Of a stretch of DNA of 64,000 nt, positions 47,809-59,984 are shown in pieces. Source of the stretch: Moniliella sp. 'wahieum' (taxonomy: Eukaryota; Basidiomycota; Moniliellomycetes; Moniliellales; Moniliellaceae). Within the stretch, counting starts at the first letter, position 1; each line of letters starts with the position of its first letter. A program made the translations under genes and the position numbers. The notes beneath the pieces were generated by a model that ran no database searches, had not been told where the DNA came from, and saw nothing but the letters and a program-made list of their open reading frames with translations. The DNA lies in the NCBI GenBank assembly GCA_003971905.1, contig RSEE01000049.1, positions 124,001 through 188,000 of the forward strand. Direction: 5' to 3'.

Positions 47809-50800
47809 TCACATCCAACAAGAATCCCAGTCCCCACGCATCAGCGGCTCGTACGCCGCAGACCGCGGTGGTGGGCTGGGCAGGGCAAAGTCCGATGCAG
47901 GCGCTGGCGGCGCTGATGGCGGCACTGATGGCGGGGGCGGGGCAGTAGGCACGCCGACGGTCCAGTGGCCGAGGCGCGAGGGGCCAAAATGGCCCGGTGG
48001 AGGTACGGTGCTGCAGAGTAGGAGCGATCGGGCAGCGGCGGGCTGCATAGCCAGGTGCTGGGTAGTGTTTAGGGGGCGAGGGGTGAGGGATGCCACTCCC
48101 ACTCCCACTCCCACTCCCACTCCCCGCGACGGGAGGGGGAGGGAGCGGTCGCGTGGTCACATTGGGCGCTGAACCGGGACGAAGGGTGGTGGGGTTTGCG
48201 TGTGCTGTTGGTGCTGGTGTTGGTGCAGCTGCGGAGGGACCGCGGTGCTTAGTTTACTCCGGTCGGCCGGAGCAGGGGCACGGTGGCGCTTTTTGATCAC
48301 GTCCGTCTTCATGCTCAGTGGTCGGTTGTGCTGGTGCAGTTTGTAAAACAGGCCACAGGCGTTGCACAGCGGATGACCTTGCGGGTCGCGGCGCCAGAGC
48401 GGCGTCTTGATCGTGTGGCAGTTGGAACAGTGCATCCCGGCTTGGTCTTTGTTCGTGCCGTCTCCACTGGGAGCACTGGAAGCAGGGGGGACAGCCAAAC
48501 TCGCTCGTCGACTGGGGGCACGGTGCGGGCAACCGGTGCGCTCGCGCTCGTGCCTGTTCCCGCGCCCGTGCTCGCACCCGCTCCATCAACTAGGCACTGC
48601 CTTGATTTCGTCCGGCGTGCCTGGCACCGATGCTGGACCCGAACCAATGGGACCAGAGGAAAAAGGGCGCAAAGCGGGACGGATCGTGCGACTGCGATTT
48701 GGCCGCCAGACAGCCCGGGCCAGACCGGACCGCTTCCCCTGCTCCCGAGCCATTGGCGGTCCCGGTGGAGAGCGTCTGACGTCCTTCGCTCCAGCTCAAA
48801 GCAGGGAGGGGGGAAGCGTCAGAACGAGCGCGTCGGTGTTGCCGTTGATGAACATGTTCATCAAGGCTTGCATCTCCCCTCCTGCTGACACGGGACGCTC
48901 AGGGGGACTGGGGCGCGAAAGTGTTGCTTTGGTATACAAGAACCCGTTCTCCTCGGTAGCTTTGTGGGCCGGTGGGGGTGCAGATGCCTGCTCCCCTGGG
49001 GAGGAAGGATGAGCCAACGCATCAAACAAAGCCGTCGGGGCCGCATCGGGCGGAGTGGCTTTCTCGGCCTGGACACACGCCGGATCCGGGGCAGGAAGCG
49101 CAAAGTCAAATGCCGGAGCAACTGTGGTGCAAGTCGAGGTAACTGCATCGCGTTCGTTTCCTTCCGCCTCGGCCTCGAGGTAAGTGGGCCAGCGACTCAA
49201 TCCCCTGGCTACCCGTTCGTCGGGCGAAGCACCCGTCCTAGCGCGCGAGGGGGGGTGCTGCCCCGCTGTAGCTCCCCTCTTTCAGGCAGGCACAGCCAAC
49301 GTGAACTTGCTCTTGGACCGAGCCCGCGCAATCCATCTTCCTCAACTTGGCTGGCGGCGCAGGGCCGCGCGAAAGGGACGTTGGTCGCGCATCTTGTGAT
49401 CAAAGCTGGTTTTGCGCACCATGCGAGGCAGAAACCCGTACTCGGGATCCTGGTTCCCGTCGCGCCCACATAATCCCCCAGCCCCGCCACGCTGCCCAAC
49501 ATGCACGCTGGCGCGCCCAGGGCTTGGGCAGGGCCCATGCCCAACTCTTCCAACGTCCACTCGGCCATCGGCTCCAGCCCCGGTAAGCGGCGCTGCGCTG
49601 CCTCTCCCCTCTGTCTCTGTCTCTGTCTCCGCCGAGACGAGGCCGAGGCCAGTGTCAGTTGCGACTGCGCCGCAGCAGCTGTGGCCAACTGGGCTGCTGC
49701 TGCCGAGACGGCTGCTTCCCACTCGGGCGTGTTAGGGTCCAAGCCTTGAGCCGCTGCCGCGCGCGCGGCTGCAGTGGCCAAGGTAGCGCAGCAACAGCGG
49801 TGCCAGCAGAGGTGGCAGCAGCGGTGGTAGGCGCCTCCGTTACCGCACCTGGCCAAGCCCTCGTCCTGGGGCGAGAATAGGAAGGGGCAAACAAATCGAT
49901 GTGCACGGCGGCACGAAAGCGTTTGCTGAGCAGTTCATGCCGCCTTGCTCGGTCCCGCTCTTGCGTGGGATCGAGAGCGGGGCCGGAGACGGGCGGGGGC
50001 GGTCGAGGTAGGTGAGATAGCTGGATCCGACCCTCCTACCTGCTTGTCCTCTGCCACGTTGTCCAGCCCCCTTCCGCGAGGAAGAAGGGATGGCGGTATC
50101 ATACATCGCGGCCAAGTTGGTGGGATGGCGAGCGCGGGAGATGGAGCAGGCGGCACGGGTGCCACGCCAGTCCATTGTGGATACACTACGGGAACGAGAG
50201 CGGGACGTGGACGTGGTCCGCCATTCCATCGTCTCCTCTTGGGCCGCGGGTGGGCCCGGGGTCAAAGGGAGGCTGTTAGAGACGGAAAACGTTACTCCTA
50301 CCCCGCGTGGAGAAGGAGCAGGCAAGGAGCAAGAGCAGGAGCAAGACCAACGCAGGAGGGGTGGGTGGCATGGGATTGCTCCCTGGACCGGGGCGGCACT
50401 GGACACGCTCTGTGTGTCGCGAGCGGTGCGAAGGCTACGGCCCCGCTCTGGCTCGTCCGTGATCGAGGTTAGGGCGACAGGCGAAGCTACCGCCCTGGTC
50501 CCTATTGGGCCCTTGGGATGCCCAGCGCCAGCGGGCGAGAACGCCGAGGAGTCGGGCATGTTCGTGTATGAGCCGTCTGGCCTGGGACTAGGTCCAGGAA
50601 AAGATAGATCCCTAGAATCATGAATGGAGGCGATTGAATTCCCTCGTTGAGAACTGGTCTTGACTTGCGCAGAGACATCATCATGCGCCAGTCAAGTTCT
50701 GCTGGTGCGCGGAAGCAAATGTCAGTGTCCATGTTTCGGGGCGTGATCGAGGATTCCAGCCAAAGGAAATCCAACAATAGTGCATACTCCATTCGGCTCT

Positions 50801-51735
50801 TGTTGGCCAGTTGAGACTTTGGTGAGCGTACAAGCGCCACACCTGTAGGTAGTGTATCGTCGCGTGTCATCTGTTCAATGTCCTCCTCCTCATCCAGTCC
50901 CTCCAGTAGCTCAAGAGCGTCCGAGACAGTGCCCCCAGCACCTGAAATGACCGCCCCTCTCCCCCAGAGAGCTGGACTGTAGGGCCCGACGCCAAGGCAG
51001 GCTGCGATGCAGGGAGACCATCGCCGATGGAGCGGGGGCGTCGTCGTGGAGGAAGACCGCTCGCGGGTGCAGTAGGGGAGGGAGCCCACGCAGCCAAGGC
51101 AGCCGCCAAAGCGTCATGAGGCAACGCGGCCCAATTGACTGTTTGTCCCGCCCACTCAGGCAGGGCGGGGTCGATGTCTCCCCCTGTGCGGCCGAGGGGG
51201 GCAGGCGGGTAGGGGGAAAGAGGGCTACGGACGGGGAGGCAATGCCCGATTGGCGTACTGGCCTGGGGCGGATAGGCGATGCAAGTGTGCGCGGCGAGCC
51301 CGGGTTCGCCACGTGGAGGCACGTCGGCGGGTGCACCGGTGGTACTGGCTGTGCCAGGGGACGTCTCTGCCTCGGCGAAGGCGAGCCAAAGCCCATTCCC
51401 TACCCATGCCCATGCTCGATGGCGTTGGGATGCGGCGGCAGTACGGGACTGAGGAGCAGGTACGGCCGATGCGCCGGGGTGTGGCCGGGAAGACGGGGCG
51501 CAAGCATCTGCATGTTGCGGCGCATCGCTTGGGCAGCCGCGGCGGCCGCCCAAGCGGGGTTGGAGTAGGGCGAGGCGACACCGGGTTGCTGCGGGAGGAG
51601 CTGTGGGTGGGCGTGCTGGGCGGTGGCTGGGCAGCGGCTGGGAGGGCGATAGCAGCCGAGGCGTTGTGGCTGGAGGAGGGCCGCGATCGCTGCCGCCGCG
51701 GCGGAGGCAGATGAAGTTTGGGGTGGAGCATCCAT
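47809..51735 (-). CDS. GATA-type nitrogen regulator, AreA/NIT2 family
   Basis: Zinc-finger activator of nitrogen-catabolite genes. The start [20 protein letters not shown] at 51735 opens an Ala/Gln/Pro-rich region. A segment [14 protein letters not shown], created by splicing out an intron (about 50685-50783, GTATGC to CAGCAG), joins [12 protein letters not shown]; this is the N-terminal motif of AreA/NIT2 proteins. Farther on lies [20 protein letters not shown], another family motif. The single zinc finger CSNC-x17-CNAC (about 48345-48435, with [20 protein letters not shown]) is followed by [16 protein letters not shown] Pro/Ala-rich tail ends DWDSCWM at 47809, recalling the aromatic C-terminus of AreA. 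Frame breaks are many in this low-complexity gene; exon borders are approximate. Confidence 0.85.
48093..48124. repeat. CCACTC hexamer microsatellite
   Basis: Five CCACTC units inside the 3' coding part of the GATA factor, encoding alternating Gly-Val on the minus strand in one frame. Confidence 0.85.
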
Positions 51736-53814
51736 GCCGGGCGGCGACGACGACTGGGGGGGGGGGGGACACAGAGACGAGGGGCGGAGGGCAGGGGCGA
51801 AGGAGTGCAGAGCGGTGGTGGAGGCGGAGTATATAGTGGGCACGTATATTGATTGCACGGCCAAGTCGGCTGCCCCCCGGGGCGGGGCCCTTCTGCTCCG
51901 CTGTGCGCTCGGGCTCACTGCCGCAAGCTGCGACGCAGCGCTCCGGCTGTGTCCTCGCCTCAGCAGCCTGGAGCGCTGGGCAACTGCGGGGACTGAGCAC
52001 CAGTGTATCCATCAGATCCCAGAGGACGCGAATGAGTGGGCGCACTCAGTCCCAGGACACCTCGCTTGGGTCAGACTCCGTCAGAGTATGCGTACTCAAT
52101 GAGTACATCCCTCGGCCACATCATCCATCGGCTGCATCATGCTCCTCCTGAGTGGAGTAGCCCAGCAAGTTCACTTGATCATGCACCATGCATCATGCAC
52201 CATGCACCACTCCCACCCCCACGCTGATGCATGACGGTGACGCGTGACGTCCCTGACATGTGGCATGCGCCTGGGAGTGACAGGTAGCTGTGACGTGTGG
52301 CATGCTGGCCGGAGCTTATTCTAAGCGCTATCTGCCCACGCATCAACAAAGTCACCGATTCTGCTGCTGGGTACGCGTGATTGGTGGGCTTGCCCTGGGG
52401 TACGGCCCTGGCAAGGCCTAGCGAAGCCCAAGCAAGGTCTGGCGTCGCCAGCGGGGCTGCAGCCGAGATCCGATTGATATCTTCCAGTATTCAACGTTCC
52501 AATTCTGCTGGATGAACGTTCATTGAACGATCAAGGCCTCAAGCCGCTCAGCCTGAGCGGCTCATCGCTCAGTGTATTCAATGCGGTCAATAGTTTTGGC
52601 ACGGCCCATGGAGTGTTCCTGCCTGTTCCTTATTTTCCTCCCTCACGCGGTACCCAAGCCGGGGCAAGCAAACGCAAGAAAGATTCCTGGGCCAGCAACG
52701 CGTTAGGTACGGCATGTCCCAGAGCAAACCGATTGGTGCCCAACGCGCCCAACTCGCGTCCTTTGTTTCAGCACACATACATGTGGGTCTACCGTGTGCG
52801 GGGAGGGGGGCGAGGAGGGAGAGAGAGAGACAAGATCCGGGGAAACATAACCAGGAACTGCTCTGCCTTTTTACCACTCAGACCACACCGCTCCTTGAGG
52901 AGACCTCTCTCCTTCTTTTGCCCCACGGGCCCATATGTGTGCCTTTCTTCGCGGAGAGCTCGTTTATTTGGGATCTTCTTCGGGCTGTCTGGAAGGGGTG
53001 TAACATGTAACAGGTTGCTGTACTGAATATACTGATGAATGAGGCCTGAGGGCCCGAAGCTATGTAGGAATCCGAGTGGAACACTGTCCTCTATGTGCCC
53101 TCCCAGGCCCTCCCATGTACGCCAGCCGTCACAACGCCGGCAACTGGGCAGACCCGTGATCGAGGCTTCCGGGGCGGGCGATTGAAAAAACTGCCATCGA
53201 CATGCTCAGCCTGAGTGCTGAGACTCAGCAAAGTGGACTGCATGGTGGTACTTACGTCTCTCTTCAGAGTGCTACACGTGGTCAGAGCTAATTGCGACAT
53301 CGAAGCCTAGACCGTGGATTGTCGAGAAAAGAAAACAGGGTGGGGGGCAGGGGACCACAGAGGCCGCTACGCGTTCAATACCATGGGGTTTGCTGGGGTG
53401 TCTCAAGCGTCAAGTCCGAGTCTCCTTCAATTATTTTGGGGACATATAATTTTTGTCTTTTCTTCGGGCTCGCTTCCGGTCCAGCCGCTCTGGCTCCCTC
53501 TGGCCGGGTGCCAAGCCCACCATCCCTGTCTTTTCTATACCTAACCCCCTTTGTAGAAGAACGTTTGATGGTCTGGAGGCTTTGACGTTCTTCCCCCCTT
53601 TGATTCAAAACATATACGAAGATCTCCTCGGGCAACAGGGGAGTTCTTCCGCATCATCTCCCGTCGTTGATGAGATGAAAACCGTCCATCCTGCATGATC
53701 ATGCTTTGAAGCGTTCGTCGATCTGTTGTGTCCTCCCGACGTGAATATGATGAACACATATACCTGGGTGGGGGTTACCTATCCCCCCTATCCGTCTCAA
53801 CTCCATTTACTGTA
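51736..53814. other. Gene-poor region, no gene supported
   Basis: GATA-factor promoter (TATATA near 51830) and a long stretch with CATGCACCATGCATCATGCA words near 52180-52210. Open frames of up to 167 residues at 52523-53026 lack domain-like composition. No gene supported. Confidence 0.45.
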
Positions 53815-54944
53815 TTATGCATCAGGAATTAAAGCGTCGATCTCGGCGAGCACATCTTCTAGAGTCGAATCTCCACTCCATGGAGCGAAGCAGATATAGC
53901 GAATTTGAATATTCGTCCCAGCACAGTATACCGCTAAAGTACACGGTGTCCTTGAAAAGGAATACCATTAGATTCTGATGGGATGTCCTCCCCTTTTCGC
54001 GCACTTTGATCCCAAGACTCATCCCGCGACAAGCGTCACCGCCCACGCACAACTAAAAGTTCCACCAGGACCTTGAACCTCTGTCCTCGAATCCAGTCCG
54101 TGTGGTCCCATTCGATGTATAATATCCGCACTTGCGCAGGCTTTGTTGAGGAAGAAAACTGAGTATCTTCGATCCATAATATTCCCTGCGCCAGCCAGTA
54201 TGGTAATGCCTGTCGTTCGTCCGTGCAAGTACGCGGTGACAAGGCGTCTCTGCCCCAGCTTCTCCTCCGGGTGCAAACCTTTTCTCACCTCGGCCGCGCT
54301 GCGAGGAAGACAGCCAGCCGGCCTGCCTGTCGGACGCTCTCTGGTAGCAGGGAGCACACCACTTCCCGCTCCCACCTGGAGCAAACCTATACAACTGTGG
54401 GTGGCGGTACCACATATCTACCCTCGCAAAGAAAGATGACGATGCGGGGCGTACGGTGCAGCATGGTGGTGAAGCTGCGGTGGCACACACGCAGCGGTGA
54501 AAGCAGTGTTTTACACAGTGCGAGATCCCCAACTGAGGGGGGAGAAGAACAAACACCAGAGGGCTTGATCAAAAGATGTTTCGTCTTCAACAAAGCCAGT
54601 ACCTCAACTCCACCTAGACGAGGGGGCAGATCCTTCCCCCTGCCTTGCCTGGAAGGACAGAGTGACAACATATCAACGTACTGATCAACTACAAGCAAAT
54701 GGACGCAACGGTCATGTACAACGTCTCGTCCTTTTGTCTAGTTGAAACCCTCCCCCTCCAGCACCCCCTCTGAACTGTTCGGCTGTCGTGAGTGGGAGGT
54801 ACTTTGTCGTGTATGATGCCAGAAGCCTGTTTCTATATCTAGATGGGATGACGAAGGAGGAAATACCCATTGCCGCACTATAGTATGCAATCTGTAGTTG
54901 TCTCTCGCAAGGATAGGCATGAGAAGAGGCCCATCTTGATGCAT
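53815..54944 (-). CDS. Possible unrecognised protein gene, broken frames
   Basis: I do not recognise it. The clearest coding stretch is the end: TNIQIRYICFAPWSGDSTLE, DVLAEIDALIPDA and a TAA at 53815, with codon usage like a real gene. Just upstream, in a different frame, lies MSLGIKVREKGRTSHQNLMV then FLFKDTVYFSG, and further upstream LVTAYLHGRTTGITILAGAG or the overlapping ALPYWLAQGILWIEDTQFSS. A start at 54944 (MHQDGPLLMPILARDNYRL) is a guess. Several frame changes or unseen introns would be needed. No membrane segment or catalytic motif is evident. It may also be a decayed gene. Confidence 0.35.
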
Positions 54945-55211
54945 GTTGGGGAAGAGGATGCATCAGCCTGATCTGTGTGACATGTGACTAGATGGCTCTT
55001 CTCTCCATACTACCATGGCTGCATCTTTTTCAGGCGCCGAAGCAGGAAGGAAGCTGGAAGCGAGATGGAGCGTGAGAGCAAAGTTAGGTGACGCGCGTGA
55101 CGGGGGGGGCGACATGTGGGTAGCCGGTGATTTGGCGATGGCCCGCCAGCATGAAACGTTCAAGCGGTGTTCGGCTCCCAGGGTTAGGTGAGCGCCGGGA
55201 GTATGCAAGGG

Positions 55212-55229
55212 CATGCATGCATGCATGCA
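55212..55229. repeat. CATG tetramer repeat
   Basis: GCATGCATGCATGCATGC followed by ACATGCG: a palindromic ATGC microsatellite in spacer. Confidence 0.85.
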
Positions 55230-55254
55230 CATGCGCGGTGTGCGGCGGGGGGAG

Positions 55255-55309
55255 CATGTGACATGTGACATGTGACATGTGATGCATGATGCATGATGCT
55301 GATGCATGT
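55255..55309. repeat. CATGTGA heptamers followed by ATGCATG words
   Basis: Four CATGTGA units (55255-55282), then ATGCATGATGCATGATG and CTGATGCATG. It resembles the arrays near 3320-3350 and 52180-52210. Confidence 0.85.
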
Positions 55310-55667
55310 GCGGCTGGCTGCTGTGGGGCGTGTGGCGAGGGTGCTAGTGTGGTGCACTCGTGGCGCCGCCCGGCTGCACGCACGGGGGCGCATCCGCATG
55401 TGGCACAGGGCGCCCGCCAGGGGGCAGTGTGTTGCCCGGTTTGTTCTGGCGGAACAGGTGGTGCTGACTTGGAGCTGGGAGACTCAGGCTGTCGGGAGCT
55501 CCCTATTCCATCCCGAGCACCGAGCAGTCAGGCGACGGGTGATCGGTGAGGCTCACTAGCTGCACTGGCCGCGGGTCCAGGGTTCTGCGCCGTATCACCG
55601 GTGCCAACGTGACTTGGCCAGGCACTTCCACTCCCCCTCGTCGCCCCTCGTCCCCCGGGTGCCGAGG

Positions 55668-58600
55668 ATGCCCGCTGCGCTCCCGCCGGCGCTGCCCACC
55701 CCACGCCCTCGCCCTCGCTCTCGCCCACCCCCAGCTCCACCGCCCTCCCCGAGCCCTGGCCGCTGGACTCGGCCGAGAGAGAGAGGACGATGCGTCGGAT
55801 CGTCACCAGGAAGCGTCCGCACCCGCGCCCGCACCCGCGCCCGCACCCGCGCCGCACCGCGCCCGCCACCTCCACCAGCCCCCAGCCCCCGCCCGTTCTC
55901 CTGCCCGCCCCAAACCCCTCTCCCCGCCCGCAGTGCCGCCCACCACGCCCACCATCCGTCTCCCTCCGTCTCGAGTGCGTCTCTCGATGGCTCCCATCCA
56001 GCATCTCCCGTCAAGCCCAAGAGCACCCTTCCCCCCCCACCACCGCCATCGCCGCCTCTACGGCGACCGCATCGTCTCCCACAAGATCACCCACCACCGC
56101 CCCCTGCCCCCTGCGCCTCGCCCTAAGCACCCAACAGAGGAGATTTCGCCCGTACCTTCCGTCGACACACCCGTCTCGCCCCCGCCACAGGCGCCTCTGC
56201 CTCCGACGTGCCCCGACCGGGCTCAGAAGACGCGTCTACTACTCTCTCCGCTCCCGTGACTGCCGACCCCGCCTCCTTGGGCGCCACGCTAAGCGCAGAT
56301 CTGGTCCGTGCTAAGAAACGAGGCTGAGATGGCATGGAATGAGGACCTTCATCTTGTTCCGCGCGAACAGATCATCTTTTGGCTCGGGCGTCCGGCCCTT
56401 GCCACTGGCCTACCGAGGCTGAGGTTTTCGGCGGCCCGACGAGCTTACATGGACCACTTTGACTTTACCAACAAGAGCGTTGACGCCGCTTTACGGATGC
56501 TCTGCGGCAAGCTACTAGTTCGGGCAGAAACCCAAGTACTCGACCGGGTCTTGGATGCCTTTGCCCACCGTTTCTACGAATGCAACCAGCCCCCTGGCCA
56601 ACGGGCTGTACCATTCTCCCGCTCTTGTACACCATTTGGCGTACACGTCTTGTTGCTCAACACCGATCTCCATGTGGCCGATATGGGGCACGCGACTCGT
56701 GCGCAGTTTGTACACAATACTCTCCACACCCTGCGTTCTGAAGAAGAAGATGGTCTTTCCCTTTTCTCAGCACGCAGTAGCACACCTGACCCGCCCTTTG
56801 GTGCTCCTGAGCCCTGCTGCCTCCATATCTACCACTTTCCCCCATCACGCTCATGGTGCACCCCCCTTGTCCCCCAATCTTCCAGGCGGAAGCCCACGCA
56901 AGCCACGCCGCCGCCCATTTACTCGCCCTTCGACACACGGCTCGGCTGACTTGGCTGTCGATGCCTTCGACCCTGTTTGGACGGGCGAAATGGAGAGCAT
57001 GCTCAAGGCACGTACCCCCCCCCCCTCCTCTCCCTGCGATGAAATTCAATTAACATCCTCTCCAGGAAACCTACTCCGCTGTTCGAGCAGAGCAAATTCG
57101 GCTCCCCTCCTGGAGTGGGGAGGCACTGGGAGGACTCCATCCAAATCCTGGAGGGAGCAAACGCGATGTGCGCCGGGCAGCATCCGTGGCCTTCCAGCCC
57201 TACTGTCTCCCTCGAGCGCCTCTCCACTGCGGTTCAATGAACCTATTCTCTCTCCATTGGCCGGTGGCGCGGCCAATGGGACAGAACAGTCCACGCGGCC
57301 TTCTGCACCCGTCGGGTTCGCCTCTTCCCTCAGCCAGACCATCATCCCTGAGGGACAAACTTCGCGTCAGCGAGAGCCTAGCAACCTCACTGACGTAAGA
57401 GAGGATGAGGAGGAGGCGCCTTCTTCCCCGACAAAAGCGGCCACACAACCCCCGCTGCCTCCTTCTGACTTACCCATCCAAGGTCCTGCACCAATTTTGG
57501 AATCCGATTTGGCCCTGGTAGGTCCTCCCTGGGCCAAAGAAGGGATGCTACACGCAAGCAGTTCACTGAACCGGATGGCGCCCCGTGCCAAGGATAAGTC
57601 TTGGTTGGAAGTCTTCGCTGTGGTGCATGATCCTGGCATGATCTCTCTCTTCCGTTTTGACTCTTCTTCCTCTTCCTCGGGAAAGCTGTTGGAGGAGGGA
57701 ATTGGGCCCTTAACGCCCACCAGGTGGGACAGGTGCCTTTACAACATGCTATCGCCCATGCACTTCCTCCTCCAGGATACAGTCGTTCCCGGCCCCACGT
57801 GGTTAGCCTTCACCTCGCGAGCGGTGCCGTGCTTTACTTCGAGACGTCCCATGAAGGCTTGGTTGGAGAATGGTGCGGTCGATGAACTACTGGGCCGCCC
57901 GTACCTCGCTGTTCTCACTGTCGAGCCTGTGACAAGCCTCGACTTTGGTTGGAAGTTTCCCGAGCAATCCTCCTCATCGCAGTCCCCCTCAGGCTCAGGC
58001 TCAGGCTCAGGATCGGGGTCCAGCTTAGACCGAACCTTTGCCCCTACCTCCGCTCCTGATTCCACCTTGGCCTCCACTCCATTGGGAAAACGCCCGTCCT
58101 CACCCTCACGCTTGCTCGCCCCTTAGTCCAAGCGAGGGCCACCTCCCTGGAAGTGTGCGTGCAGTGTCCGATGCAGGCAGCTCTGCCTCTTTGAATGCTC
58201 TCACTCGTCCTTCGACCTCGGGAACTGGTCATACCTCCTTCCAAACCTCTGAACCTTCAACAGGCTCGCCAAACCAAGACGAACGCCGCGCCTTTCCTAC
58301 GGGCAAGGAGCTAAAGAACTCGCTTCATCGTGGCCCCTCCCACGACGTTATACGCTCTACGTTTTCTGGCCAGATGCCCTCTCCTGTGGCGCGGCGTGGC
58401 TTGGCGGGTCTCGGCAAGGCCCTGCTTGGTCTCGGAGCTAAAGTTTCCAGTGGCCGACCGGCCCATGGACTCGACGTGCGGCACGGACGTGCTGGCTGGC
58501 GCTCTGCATCGCCCAACGAGATGACCAAGTTCCCTTACGAGCGCGACTTTATTGGGACCTGGGTACCTCCCACAGCCCATGCGCATCTCGACTTTCTCCG

Positions 58601-59017
58601 AGTCGCAACAGCTGAACGCGTTGCAGGACACTGTGATGCGTACCGAGGTCTTTTGGCACAACATCAAGCTGTGCGAAGCCGGATGGTGGCGCGCTACCAT
58701 CCCAGGGGGAACAATGCCGCCCTGCCAAGGCCAACGGGACCCGCAAGCAACATTACCTTCTCGACGAACTGAGCAAGTACCGTAACTACGTCACCGTTCT
58801 CCGTGTCGCCCGGGACAAACGCGCGCGGCTGCGCCGCAAACCAGATGGAACGATTGTCGATCCGCTGGTGGAACCGGTGAACGGTACTTTGGACTTTGCT
58901 TCTGCTTCTGCGTCTGCTTCTGCGTCTGCTTCTGCGTCTGCTTCCCTTCCTCGTCCCACTCTTGCTCAGCCTCCTCATCCTTCTTTCCGTGGCTTGCCCC
59001 TAACCCCTAACCCCTAA
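55668..59017 (+). CDS. Sec7-PH domain Arf guanine-nucleotide exchange factor
   Basis: Activates Arf GTPases at membranes. A proline/serine-rich N-terminus (start at 55668 is a guess) precedes the Sec7 domain (about 56310-56770): EDLHLVPREQIIFWLGRP, YMDHFDFTNKSVDAALRMLC, KLLVRAETQVLDRVLDAFAH with YECNQ, and the catalytic-loop-like VHVLLLNTDLHVADM. A PH domain follows (57590-57960): AKDKSWLEVFAVVHDPGMIS, LPPPGYSRSRPHVV, GAVLYFETSHEGLVGEW and NYWAAR, matching fungal Sec7-PH proteins of the Syt1/Yel1/EFA6 group. A C-terminal helical part has PYERDFIGTWVPPQPM and KQHYLLDELSKYRNYVTVLR, then SASASA repeats and a stop at 59015 inside a CCCCTAA repeat. Frame breaks near 56810, 57040, 57750, 57870 and 58570. 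Confidence 0.85.
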
Positions 59018-59021
59018 CCCC
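58998..59021. repeat. Interstitial telomere-like CCCCTAA repeat
   Basis: Three CCCCTAA units plus CCCCT at the 3' end of the Sec7-PH gene; the gene's inferred stop codon lies within it. It differs from the common TTAGGG complement by one extra C. It may be a chance microsatellite or a fossil of telomere healing. Confidence 0.85.
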
Positions 59022-59984
59022 TCATCCATCTGTCCCCTGTCAGCTTATGGCCCCTGCGTCCGGGCCTAGCTCCGTTTGTTTATATCTTGCTGTGCCTGTC
59101 CATCTTTTATGCACTGCTTGTATCATCTCTTGGGGAGAGAATGTGGTACGCTGTGCTTCTTCTCTCCTTTCTTCTCCTCCCCTGTTCTTCCTGTGTGTAG
59201 GCAGAAACACTGTCCGGAAAGCGGTGTGGCGGTAAGGTAAAGTGACAACCCGGATGCGCAGGCGTCCCAGGTCAGGATCTACGATCATACCCTTCTCCCC
59301 TTTTCAGCAGTCTCTCATTCACCCCACCATCGTCAGCGTCGTTTGCATAGTGATGCTAGCTAGCCCTGATATACGCCTTTATAGGCCCCTCCCTGCCTTG
59401 TCTATGCTTGGACCATTGCCCTTGTATTCGTACGCACGCCTGTATCGAAGGCCGATCGTGGGTTTAGCCATGGACGGGACGCGGGCAGAGGGGAGATGTT
59501 CAACGTCTTCAACATCCAGTGTCCACCTTGGCACTCGCCGGCGCTGCAACCAACACCAGCCAACGCCGCCCTCCCGCCCGCGCCTGGGCTGCTGTGCTCG
59601 CCAGCCCAGCGCCCTGGTGCTGCGCCCGCTGCGCTCCGCGCCACGTCGTGTGGTGCGCCCCGCCCTGCACAGGGGCTGTGTGTTACGTCACCCGCTGGAG
59701 CATCACGCACCCAGCGTCACCCGTCAGATGTTCAGATCTCAGAGCTGGGAGCTGCGGCGCTTCAAGAAGCAGCCGGGCGGGACACAGCCCCTGTGCTGTT
59801 CTTTCCCCTGTCCCCTTCCCGCTCGCGTCTGGCCGCCATGGACCATCCATCGCTGCCGGCGGGGTTGCGCTGGCAGTACACGCTGAGGTGCCTGCCGTCT
59901 CTGCGCCACCTCCTCCGCGTCCGCTTTCCCACCCCGCCGCCACCCTCACCCTCTGCCCCGCTCCTTGTCCCCAGCTCAGCCAAC
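59018..59984. other. Intergenic, no gene seen
   Basis: Sec7-PH 3' flank and cofilin promoter side. Open frames in the GC-rich part 59490-59980 have simple composition. Confidence 0.55.

Larger units (their letters stand above)
54945..55667. other. Intergenic with ATGC-type simple repeats
   Basis: Contains the CATGTGA and GCAT repeats listed separately; no gene recognised. Confidence 0.55.

Noticed and set aside
50867-52045. 392-residue minus-strand open frame
   Set aside because: It runs through the GATA factor's N-terminal region in a mostly wrong frame and beyond its start; composition is Pro/Arg from GC-rich shadow reading. The AreA/NIT2 frame at 51735 is preferred.
52523-53026. 167-residue plus-strand frame
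   Set aside because: No conserved motif, uneven composition, includes a purine-rich GAGAGAGA tract; no support on inspection.
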